From contig CP030158.1 of the NCBI GenBank assembly GCA_003285105.1, positions 3,892,449 through 3,956,448 of the forward strand: DNA of 64,000 nt, read 5' to 3'. Below are positions 1-7,559 of this stretch, one piece after another. The stretch comes from Roseithermus sacchariphilus. GTDB lineage: Bacteria; Bacteroidota; Rhodothermia; Rhodothermales; MEBIC09517. The notes beneath the pieces were generated by a model. It was given only the letters and a program-made list of their open reading frames with translations. It had not been told where the DNA came from and ran no database searches. Every line of letters begins with the position of its first letter. Position 1 is the stretch's first letter. Both the position numbers and the translations under genes were made by a program.

Positions 1-300
1 CAACGCGACACCAACGATAAAAGCAAACAAGACCGCACAGCTTTAGGTAAGCTGCATTGCGGAGTTATACTGATATGCCCCCTACCACCTGGCGGCCATC
101 TTCTGCGATCGCCCTCCATCCCCGACCTCGCGTAGCTCATTTCCTTACGCGGAGTTGGGGATTCTGCTGTCAACGCACCGCGGCTGAGGTGGCGATACTG
201 TCGGTGAGGAACCGGCTGAGCAGCGCTTTGAGCAGCGCTTGACGTTGTTTCCACACCGCCGCGCTTCTCGCGTTATCATGACAGCATCGAGGACGCCGTT
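1..300. other. Intergenic region upstream of the usp gene
   Basis: No convincing gene is visible. The first 80 bases are noticeably richer in A+T than the rest of the window, and a 12-bp sequence is repeated in tandem just before the usp gene. A ribosome-binding-like GAGGA at 289-293 sits 7 bases before the ATG at 301. A TTGACG hexamer at 239-244 and TATCAT at 274-279 resemble -35 and -10 boxes but are 29 bp apart, too far for one sigma-70 promoter, so I do not call a promoter. Confidence 0.5.
218..241. repeat. Tandem 12-bp direct repeat (2 copies)
   Basis: GAGCAGCGCTTT at 218-229 is followed directly by GAGCAGCGCTTG at 230-241, differing only in the last base. It lies 60-83 bp upstream of the usp start codon. 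It could be a two-site operator for a regulator or a chance duplication. Nothing else in the window was seen to carry the same unit. Confidence 0.45.
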
Positions 301-1134
301 ATGAAGCCAATCCAGACGATTCTCGTCCCGACGGATCTGTCGGAGGATGCCATGGATGTGCTGGCCCTGGCCATCGACCTCGCCCGCCGGCACGGCGCCG
401 CCGTTCAGGTGATGTACATCCGCCGGGCGCTGGAGGACGATGCCTGGAGCCCGCTGCGGCTCTCTCCCGAGCAGGCCGTGCTACGGGAGTCGCCCGAAAA
501 GATGCTGCGGGATCTGATCGACCGCCAGCTCCGGGGCCTCCGCACCGACGAGGTGCAGGTCACGGTCGACGCACCCCACAGCCACTCGGTAAGCGCCGGC
601 ATCCTGCGCCAGGCCCGGGCGGGCGAGGTCGACCTCATCGTTATGGGCCTCCCGGGCCGGCGGGGCCCGACGCGGCGACGCCCGGGCCACACCGTGCTCG
701 CCGTCGTGCGAGAGGCCCCGTGTCCCGTGCTGGCCGTCCCCCCCGGCGGCCTCCCGCCGAGTGCCGCCTTCGAGCGCATCGTCGTCGTGGCCGACCCCGC
801 GGAGGCGCATGGACCGGCCGTGACGCTGGCGGAAGCCCTGGCGACGGCGTACGAGGCACGGCTGGCGGTGCTGCCCCCGGCCGAAGACACCCCGGTGGCC
901 GACCGCTACGGAGCTGGACCGGAGGCATGGCGGGAGGTCGCCCGCACGCAAGAAGCCGACCTGCTGGTCGTGCATCTGCCGGACGCCAGCGGAGACGACC
1001 CGACCACCGCCATCGCCTCCCTCCTGAGCGAGGCCTCCTGCCCGGTGCTGATCGTTGGCCCGACCGTCCAGCCCCATGCGGCGCCCACCGGGTCGTCCGT
1101 CGCGCGGGAGGCCGCCGGAACGGCCTCCGGCTGA
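301..1134 (+). CDS. Universal stress protein, tandem UspA domains
   Basis: 277 residues, about twice the length of a single UspA domain. The first domain (about 4-150) begins with the typical beta strand ILVPTDLSEDA and ends with a nucleotide-loop-like stretch, VMGLPGRRGPTRRRPGH, followed by VREAPCPVLAVP, the classic UspA C-terminal strand. The second domain (about 158-255) keeps the strands FERIVVVAD and EASCPVLIVG but lacks the G-x2-G-x9-G(S/T) ATP loop, so it is probably a degenerate partner domain. Members are cytoplasmic and bind ATP or act as stress-responsive adaptors; the target here is unknown. The ATG at 301 has GAGGA 7 bases upstream. The gene stands alone and is convergent with the next gene. 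Confidence 0.85.
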   Translation: MKPIQTILVPTDLSEDAMDVLALAIDLARRHGAAVQVMYIRRALEDDAWSPLRLSPEQAVLRESPEKMLRDLIDRQLRGLRTDEVQVTVDAPHSHSVSAGILRQARAGEVDLIVMGLPGRRGPTRRRPGHTVLAVVREAPCPVLAVPPGGLPPSAAFERIVVVADPAEAHGPAVTLAEALATAYEARLAVLPPAEDTPVADRYGAGPEAWREVARTQEADLLVVHLPDASGDDPTTAIASLLSEASCPVLIVGPTVQPHAAPTGSSVAREAAGTASG

Positions 1135-1279
1135 CGCACGCCGGCTTCGGGACGATCCGGGGCCGCTGCCGGCACCATCGCCCAGAGCAGCCCGACCCAG
1201 ATCGTCAGGCACAGCCGCAGCCGGGGCGGGGCCTCCCGGGGCGTCCGGGGTGGCTCGATGCGCCGTTGCATGTGCGCTC

Positions 1280-2098
1280 CTACAGGACGAGTCCCACCCG
1301 GAGGCTGTGCTGCCGGGCGCCCTGATCGACCGAGGCGGCGTGCAGTCCCCCGAAGGCATCCCGGACGGCCGACATCGAGCCGGCATACCACTGGTGCGCC
1401 CGGTACGTGTAGCCGGCGGCCAGCCCCAGCTCCGAGCCCAGCACCCGGTGGATCCGCACTTCCAGGTCGATGTCGGTCGTCCGCGTGAACCGCGTGGCGC
1501 TGAGCTCCTGCTCGGCGTCGCGGGTGCCCCCCAGGGTGGTCAGCCACGTGGCACGGACCTGCCCGCGACGCCCCACGAGGGGAAGCCCCGGCGGGCTCTG
1601 GAGCCGCACGCTGCCGCCGGCCCCGACGCCCGTATGGACCAGATGCAGCCCCCGCACCCGGCGGGCACCCGGACCCAGCGGCGAGGTATCCACCTGCAGG
1701 CCCTGGTACGCCAGATGCAACCGGAGCGGGACGGACACCTGCACCGGATCGTCCGAACGGGTGAGATACAGGTTGTCCCCCGTCAGCAGCGACAGATCGA
1801 GGTAGCGCTGCCCCGGCCGCTGCCGGGCGACGTCCGCCGCGCGGGTGCCGAACGACAACGTCGTCCGGCTTTTCTCCCCCCGCACCACCAGCGACGTCGC
1901 AGGGCCGGCATAGCCGTAGACGAAGTTCGAGTCGCCGCGGGCGAAGAAAAATTCCGCCTGATTCTGTCCGATGGTGATGCTCGTGAACGGACGAGGCGGC
2001 AGGGCGTCGGGCCGAACCTGCCCGGCATGGGCCGCCGGAGGGGCAAAAACGATCCAGAGAAGCACACTCGCTAGCATCTTGAACGGCATGGCCGGCAT
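1280..2098 (-). CDS. Secreted protein, probable outer-membrane beta-barrel
   Basis: 272 residues from the ATG at 2098 (an alternative ATG is at 2089). The N-terminus is a clear Sec signal peptide, KMLASVLLWIVFAPPAAHA, with an AHA-type cleavage site. The mature part has no long hydrophobic helix. It shows alternating polar and apolar strands with aromatic residues (for example FFFARGDSNFVYGYAG, GLAAGYTYRAHQWYAG) and ends in an amphipathic strand, HSLRVGLVL, as expected for a small outer-membrane barrel. I recognise no named family. It faces away from the TauE/SafE gene, with 171 bp between the two starts that must hold both promoters. No good Shine-Dalgarno is visible, so the exact start is uncertain. 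Confidence 0.6.
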   Translation of the reverse strand: MPAMPFKMLASVLLWIVFAPPAAHAGQVRPDALPPRPFTSITIGQNQAEFFFARGDSNFVYGYAGPATSLVVRGEKSRTTLSFGTRAADVARQRPGQRYLDLSLLTGDNLYLTRSDDPVQVSVPLRLHLAYQGLQVDTSPLGPGARRVRGLHLVHTGVGAGGSVRLQSPPGLPLVGRRGQVRATWLTTLGGTRDAEQELSATRFTRTTDIDLEVRIHRVLGSELGLAAGYTYRAHQWYAGSMSAVRDAFGGLHAASVDQGARQHSLRVGLVL

Positions 2099-2269
2099 CC
2101 ATGGGGTGATAGAGGAAGGTCGCTGCCCGGGCCTCCTGCCAACATGATGCCCGCGCCGTCGCCCCGCCGCCGGACCTCCGGCCCGGGTTGTACCTGTCGG
2201 GACCGGGCCGTATCGTCCCGCGGTGGCCTCCTTCCCGGTCCCCTCCTCCCCCGGCTCCCCACCGCGCAC

Positions 2270-3028
2270 ATGGACGATCTGTGGTTGTCTCCGTACGTGC
2301 TGGCGATCCTCTTTTTCGGGATCACGGTCGCGTACGCCTCCGTGGGGCTGGGTGGTGGCACGGCCTACACGGCGCTGCTCGCCATCGCCGGGGCAGACCA
2401 CCAGATGATCCCGACGCTGTCGCTGGCCCTCAACGTGATCGTCACCACGGTCGGCAGCGTTGCGTTCTTGCAGCAGGGGCATGGTCGCCTTCGCCTGATC
2501 CTCCCGTTTTTGCTGACGTCCGTGCCGGCATCGTACCTCGGCGGGCGGATCGAGCTGCCCGAGGAACCCTTCTACTGGCTGCTCGCGGGCACGCTGGCCG
2601 TCGTCGGGGTGCGCATTCTGTTGCGGGATCGGCTGACGCAGACGGCCGCGCTGACGCCCCGGCAACAGCTCGTCGTGTCGCTCGGGCTGGGGGTGGTTCT
2701 CGGGCTGATCGCCGGGCTCGTCGGGATCGGCGGCGGGATCTACGTGGTGCCGCTGATCATCATGCTCGGGCTCGGCACGGAGCGCGAGGCGGCGGCCTGC
2801 GGCGCGGTCTTCACCTGGGCCAATTCGGCCGCCGGCCTCACCGCGCACCTCCAGCAGCACCCCGTCCCCTGGGCGGACGTGCTTCCGCTCATCGCGGCCG
2901 TCCTCCTCGGCGGACTGCTCGGCGCCTACCTCGGCGCGCGGAAGCTCTCGCCCCGGGCCATGCAGAATGTGCTGGGCGGCATCATCCTGATCGCCCTGGT
3001 GCTCCTGCTGAAGCGGCTGCTGGCCTGA
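2270..3028 (+). CDS. TauE/SafE (DUF81) family membrane permease
   Basis: 252 residues, almost entirely hydrophobic, with about eight membrane segments. The two homologous halves typical of TauE/SafE are visible: each starts with a glycine-rich turn, YASVGLGGGTAYTALLA near residues 20-36 and AGLVGIGGGIYVVPLII near 145-161. Family members are thought to export sulfite, sulfoacetate or related organic anions; the substrate cannot be told from sequence. I chose the ATG at 2270 because the hydrophobic protein starts there. An in-frame extension upstream is a proline/arginine-rich stretch with no family match. Divergent from the barrel protein. Confidence 0.8.
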   Translation: MDDLWLSPYVLAILFFGITVAYASVGLGGGTAYTALLAIAGADHQMIPTLSLALNVIVTTVGSVAFLQQGHGRLRLILPFLLTSVPASYLGGRIELPEEPFYWLLAGTLAVVGVRILLRDRLTQTAALTPRQQLVVSLGLGVVLGLIAGLVGIGGGIYVVPLIIMLGLGTEREAAACGAVFTWANSAAGLTAHLQQHPVPWADVLPLIAAVLLGGLLGAYLGARKLSPRAMQNVLGGIILIALVLLLKRLLA

Positions 3029-3301
3029 GGAGGGAGTGGTGCCGCGGGCGCACGGGACGGAAGGACGCCGCCGGCAGAGCGCCGCGGGGGCAGCCGCTCC
3101 GTTCTCACCCGGCGGATCCGCCTCGCAGAACCCGAACCGCCTTCCCGGCATTTCATGGACGGTAGCCGCTCAATGGAGTCCTCCGGGCGTGCAACCTTCC
3201 GTTCATCGACCCGAAAGACGCCCCACCGGACGGCCTGGCGCCCACGGAGGGCGCTTCGGGCGCATCCCGGCCGCAACGCCGTCGGCATTCCAGGACGCAT
3301 C

Positions 3302-5668
3302 ATGGCCGAAACGATACGAACGCCCGTCTTTCAGCGCTACGAGGTGAAAGAGAAGATCGGGAGTGGCGGCATGGGCACGGTGTACCGGGCCCGGGACGTC
3401 AACCTCGACCGCTGGGTGGCGCTGAAGGTGCTCCCGCCGGGGCTCCAGGACCAGGACGAAGCCCTGGAGCGGTTCCGCCGGGAAGCCCGGGCGCTGGCTC
3501 GCCTGAAGCATCCGCACGTGGCGGCCGTCTACGATGCCCATGTGGAGCACGGCTTTCCGTACCTCGTCATGGAGTTCATCGAGGGCGAGACGCTGGAGCA
3601 GCGGCTGCAACGCCGCGGGCGGCTGAGCGTGGCCGAGGTCGTTCGCCTCGGCATCGAGCTGGCCGACGCGCTGGAGCACATCCACAGCCACCGGATCGTC
3701 CACCGCGACGTCAAGACCGCCAACGTCATCCTGGGCCCGGACGGTCGCGCGGTGCTGGCCGACTTCGGCATCGCGCTGGTTGCCACGCTGCCGCGCATCT
3801 CGCACGGCGGGATGGGCACGCCGGAATACATGAGCCCGGAGCAGGCCGAAGGGCGAGACCTCGACGGCCGCAGCGACCTCTACAGCCTCGGGGTGGTGCT
3901 CTACGAATGCCTGACGGGCACCGTCCCGTTCCAGCGGGCCGGGGCCAGCCTGGCCGACCTGACGGCGCTCATGCAGCACATCGTCGCCACCCCGATGCCG
4001 GACCCGCGGGAGGTCGCCACGGAGATCCCGGACGGGCTCGTGGAGATTCTCACTCGCTGCACCGCCAAGCGGCCCGAGGATCGGTTCCCCTCCGGGCGGG
4101 CGCTCGCCGAGGCCCTGCAGGCCCTGCACCCGGCTCCCGAGGCCGGCGGCCCCTCCGCTTCCGAGGCCGGCGTCCCGCCCACCGACGCGGCGCGGCCCGC
4201 TGCCCGTCCCCGCCCTGCGGCCGGGACGCCGGCGCCCGCCACGGCCCCGGCCCGGCTGTCCATCATCAGCCACCCGCAGCCGGTGGTGGCCGTGCGCTTC
4301 AGCCCGGACGGCCACCGCCTCGCCACGGCCGGCGCCGACCGCGTCGTGCGGCTCTGGGACGTGCCCACCGGCCGGCTGCTCCATGCCATCGAGGTCCCGG
4401 ACGAGAACGTGCTTTCGATCGCGTTCAGCCCCGACGGGCTGACGCTCGCCACCGGCGATGCCGGAGGCCACGTCCACCTCTGGGACGCCCGCACGGGAGC
4501 CCGCCGGAACACGCTGAAGGGCCATCCCGCCCTCGTGATGTCCGTCGCCTACGCCCCCGACGGGCACACGCTCATCTCGGGAGGGGCGGACGGCGTCGTC
4601 CGCCTGTGGGACGCCCGCACCGGCTCGCTCGTGCGCTCTCTGCTCAGCCACCGCGGCTACATCATGGCTGTGGCCTGCGCCGCCGACGGACACCGCCTCG
4701 CCTCGGCCGGGGCCGACGGCATCCTGCACCTCTGGGACCCGGTGACGGGCGAGCTGCTGCACACCCGCGAAGCCCACCGCACCTGGACCGTCGCCCTCGC
4801 CTTCAGCCCCGACGGCCAGTTGCTCGCCTCGGCCGGGGCCGACGGGCTGCTGCGCCTGTGGGAGCCCACCACGGGCGAACTCCGCCGCACGCTCGACGGC
4901 ACCAGCGCCTGGATCATGGACGTGGCCTTCAGCCCCGACGGTCGGCACCTGGCGGCCGCCGGGCAGGACCATCGCGTGCGGGTCTGGGACGCCGCGACCG
5001 GGCGGCTCGTGCAGACGCTGGACAGCCACACCGCCCCGGTCATGACGGTGGCCTACAGCCCGGACGGACGCTGCCTGGCCTCCGGCAGCAAGGACGGCAC
5101 CGTGCGACTGTGGCCGTCCAGGCCCGCCCGCCGGTCCCACACGCCGCGGCTCCGCCGGACGCTGACCTGGGCCGCGGCGGCTGCCGTCGTGGCTCTGCTC
5201 GTGTGGAACGAGGTCCCCCGCTCCCCCGGCCCTCAGCAGGCCGGCCTGACCCCGACGGCCGCCACCGAGCCGGCTACCCCCGCTCCCGCACGCTCACGCA
5301 CGGCAGCCTCGCCGCCACCGGCCCCCGCCGATGCCACCCGTCCTCCCTCCGTCGAGGCCACCCTCGCGCCGGCCCTCCAAGCCGCGCTCTATGGCCCGGC
5401 GCCGCTGAACCTCGACGCCGACGGCTGGACCCTCATCGTCGCCTCCCGTGCCGACCGGCGCGAAGCCGAGCAGATCGCCGCCGCGCTGCGCGCCGAGGGG
5501 TTCCGGTCCGGCATCGTGCCGGGCCGGGCCGAGGGGCAACCCCGCTACCGCGTCGCCGTCGGACACTTCGCCCGGCAGCCGGACGCCATGCAGGCCCGGC
5601 AGCGGCTGGCCGGCCATCGCCTGCCCCATGCCACCTGGGTCCTCCGCCTCCGCCCCACCGCCCGCTGA
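3302..5668 (+). CDS. Ser/Thr protein kinase with WD40 propeller and SPOR domain
   Basis: 788 residues. A PknB-type kinase domain occupies about 13-275: glycine loop GSGGMGTV (20-27), ATP-binding Lys42, catalytic HRDVKTAN with Asp136, Lys138 and Asn141, and DFG at 154-156. Seven WD40 repeats follow at about 320-612, each with a FSPDG-type strand and a RLWD-type end, enough for one closed seven-bladed propeller. One membrane segment (about 618-638) and a Pro/Ala linker lead to a SPOR domain (about 707-788), a fold that binds peptidoglycan with denuded glycan strands. So kinase and propeller should be cytoplasmic and SPOR periplasmic: a kinase that could sense septal or damaged wall. The ATG at 3302 is chosen because the kinase N-lobe begins within 12 residues; upstream in-frame sequence looks non-coding. 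The CARF-type activator starts 22 bp downstream, probably in one operon. Confidence 0.9.
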   Translation: MAETIRTPVFQRYEVKEKIGSGGMGTVYRARDVNLDRWVALKVLPPGLQDQDEALERFRREARALARLKHPHVAAVYDAHVEHGFPYLVMEFIEGETLEQRLQRRGRLSVAEVVRLGIELADALEHIHSHRIVHRDVKTANVILGPDGRAVLADFGIALVATLPRISHGGMGTPEYMSPEQAEGRDLDGRSDLYSLGVVLYECLTGTVPFQRAGASLADLTALMQHIVATPMPDPREVATEIPDGLVEILTRCTAKRPEDRFPSGRALAEALQALHPAPEAGGPSASEAGVPPTDAARPAARPRPAAGTPAPATAPARLSIISHPQPVVAVRFSPDGHRLATAGADRVVRLWDVPTGRLLHAIEVPDENVLSIAFSPDGLTLATGDAGGHVHLWDARTGARRNTLKGHPALVMSVAYAPDGHTLISGGADGVVRLWDARTGSLVRSLLSHRGYIMAVACAADGHRLASAGADGILHLWDPVTGELLHTREAHRTWTVALAFSPDGQLLASAGADGLLRLWEPTTGELRRTLDGTSAWIMDVAFSPDGRHLAAAGQDHRVRVWDAATGRLVQTLDSHTAPVMTVAYSPDGRCLASGSKDGTVRLWPSRPARRSHTPRLRRTLTWAAAAAVVALLVWNEVPRSPGPQQAGLTPTAATEPATPAPARSRTAASPPPAPADATRPPSVEATLAPALQAALYGPAPLNLDADGWTLIVASRADRREAEQIAAALRAEGFRSGIVPGRAEGQPRYRVAVGHFARQPDAMQARQRLAGHRLPHATWVLRLRPTAR

Positions 5669-5690
5669 TCCCCGCTGCACCCCCACCCAC

Positions 5691-7337
5691 ATGCCCGATT
5701 CGTCCCCGCCCGGTGTGCTGCTGTCCTGGGTCGACCTCCGCACCGACCCGTATGCCCGCAGCGGCGACCGCGACCGGGCCGAGCCCGGCCCCACGCTGAC
5801 CCTCCTGTTCGACCCGGAATCGCCCTATCGCCGGGCGATCCGGCACGTCGTGCTCTTCTACCGCAAACCCCGCCACGAGCCGCGCGGGCACGAAGATTTC
5901 GCCGTGGCCGAGGCCACGCGCAAGGAGATCGAGAAGCTCAGCGCCCACGACCCGATCCAGGTCGAACTGCGCCCCTGGCACGGGGAAGACCCGACCGACC
6001 ACCGCGGGCTGTTCGAATTCCTCGACCCGGCCGTTCAGGAGATCCGCGACCGGTTTCCCGGGGCACCGCTCGTCATCCACATCAGCCCCGGCACGCCGGC
6101 CATGCAGACCGTCTGGGTGCTCATGGCCGAGATGGGCCTGGTGCGGCCGCCGTTCGCCGTCGTCAAGAGCCTGCGCCGCGCCTTCCGCGCCGGGCGCCCG
6201 GCCGTCGTCCCGGTGAGCCTGGACATCCCGACGTTCTACAAAGCCTTCCAGCGGGCCCGCCCCCGGCAGGTCGCCTCCGCCGAGGAGACCGTCTTCATGG
6301 ACCCGCGCTACTTCGTCTCGGACGCCCTCAAGCGGCTCTACACCCGCGCCCGGCGCTTCGCCCAGCTCAACGTGCCCATCCTGATCCTCGGCGAACGCGG
6401 TACCGGGAAGACGACGCTGGCCTCCTGGATCCGTAGCAACAGCCCGTTTCGCCAGGAAGAAAAGGACGGCTCCTGGCCCTCGGTGCCGTGTAGCCAGTAC
6501 AGCCCGGAGACGATGCGCGCCGAGCTGTTCGGCTACGTCAAAGGTGCCTTCACCGACGCCCGGCAGGACACCGAAGGCCTCCTCCATGCCGCCGACAACG
6601 ACACCCTCTTCCTCGATGAGATCGGCGACATCTCGCGCGACCTGCAGCGGCTGCTGATCCGCGCCCTCGAAGAAAAACGCTTCACGCGAGTGGGGGCCCG
6701 CACGGCAGAGAAAAGCGACTTCCGGCTGCTCTCGGCCACGAACCTGCCCTGGGCGGCGCTTCAGGAACGCCTCGATCCCGACTTCCTCGACCGCATCAGC
6801 GTGCTCGTCCTGGAGGTGCCTGCCCTCCGCACCATCCGCGACGACCTCCCCTGGCTCTGGGATCACGTCTACCGCCAGGCCCTCCGGCGCAGCAAAGTCC
6901 CCCCGCAGCACGTCCGCCTCGACGACGCCCACCACCGCCGCATCGTCGACCACCTGCGGCAACACCCCCTGCCCGGCAACCTGCGCGACCTCTTTCGCGT
7001 GGCGTATCACCTCATCGCCGCGCTGTTCGACGAGCCCGGGGCGGAGCAGGACGTGGATGCGCTGGTGCAGGAAGCCCTCGCCGACGCCCTCTCCCGGGGC
7101 GAGGCGGCCACCGACCGGCGCGACCTGGCGAAAGCCGTTGCCGCGGCCTTCGCCGGCGGGGAAGCGCTGGACGGGCTGCTGCCCGACGGGGCGCTCCTGC
7201 CCACGAAGGAGGTGGAACGCGCCCTGCGCCGCTACATGGCCGAGGAGATCCGCCGGATCGCCCGCGCCCAGAGCCGCCGCCCCCAGGAGCTGTGCGACGT
7301 CACGGACCGTACCCTCCAGGAATGGGTGAAGCGGTAG
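5691..7337 (+). CDS. RtcR-like AAA+ transcription activator with CARF-type sensor domain
   Basis: 548 residues. The N-terminal third (about 1-185) looks like a CARF/Rossmann nucleotide-sensing domain as in RtcR. A strand IRHVVLFYRK is followed by a helix with a conserved-looking phosphate-loop region, LVIHISPGTPAMQTVW (PGT at 133-135). The central sigma-54 AAA+ domain has Walker A GERGTGKTT (234-242), Walker B LFLDEIGD and a GAFTDA loop (285-290). This is a variant of the GAFTGA loop that contacts sigma-54, with Asp for the second Gly. The C-terminus ends in a short possible helix-turn-helix, VTDRTLQEWVKR. RtcR-type activators respond to RNA-end or cyclic nucleotide ligands. Here there is no rtcBA or CRISPR nearby; the gene follows a wall-sensing kinase by 22 bp. 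Target promoters are unknown, and I saw no clear -24/-12 element in the larger gaps. Confidence 0.75.
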   Translation: MPDSSPPGVLLSWVDLRTDPYARSGDRDRAEPGPTLTLLFDPESPYRRAIRHVVLFYRKPRHEPRGHEDFAVAEATRKEIEKLSAHDPIQVELRPWHGEDPTDHRGLFEFLDPAVQEIRDRFPGAPLVIHISPGTPAMQTVWVLMAEMGLVRPPFAVVKSLRRAFRAGRPAVVPVSLDIPTFYKAFQRARPRQVASAEETVFMDPRYFVSDALKRLYTRARRFAQLNVPILILGERGTGKTTLASWIRSNSPFRQEEKDGSWPSVPCSQYSPETMRAELFGYVKGAFTDARQDTEGLLHAADNDTLFLDEIGDISRDLQRLLIRALEEKRFTRVGARTAEKSDFRLLSATNLPWAALQERLDPDFLDRISVLVLEVPALRTIRDDLPWLWDHVYRQALRRSKVPPQHVRLDDAHHRRIVDHLRQHPLPGNLRDLFRVAYHLIAALFDEPGAEQDVDALVQEALADALSRGEAATDRRDLAKAVAAAFAGGEALDGLLPDGALLPTKEVERALRRYMAEEIRRIARAQSRRPQELCDVTDRTLQEWVKR

Positions 7338-7559
7338 GCACGTCCCCGGACGGCGCAGGCTGCGACGAACCTTTCTTCGGCTCCGGCGCATGATCCTTCC
7401 CGCCGGATATCCCTCCCCGGCCTGGGATCCTCCCCTGAACCCTGCAAACGGCACGCATTCCGCGGTCTACGCTCCCGGGCGGGGTAGGCCGGGAATACGG
7501 TGCGGCGTTTGAACGTGGGCGAGACGGGTTGGATCATCCTCACCGTCACGCGCATCGTC

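Noticed and set aside
239-279. TTGACG and TATCAT as a usp promoter
   Set aside because: Spacing of 29 bp is far outside the 16-18 bp range.
906-2102. A 398-codon minus-strand frame that overlaps usp and the barrel gene; it includes a hydrophobic stretch near 1170-1260
   Set aside because: It runs antisense through all of the second Usp domain and out of frame with the signal-peptide gene at 1280-2098. The tail is Arg/Ser/Pro-rich, typical of a GC-rich shadow frame.
3203-5140. A 645-codon minus-strand frame opposite the kinase gene
   Set aside because: It has Gly/Arg/Ala/Val/Glu bias and no domain. The plus strand encodes complete kinase and WD40 motifs.
5691-7337. Link of the CARF activator to a CRISPR type III system
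   Set aside because: No repeat array, Cas gene or Csm/Cmr-like gene is present in the window.
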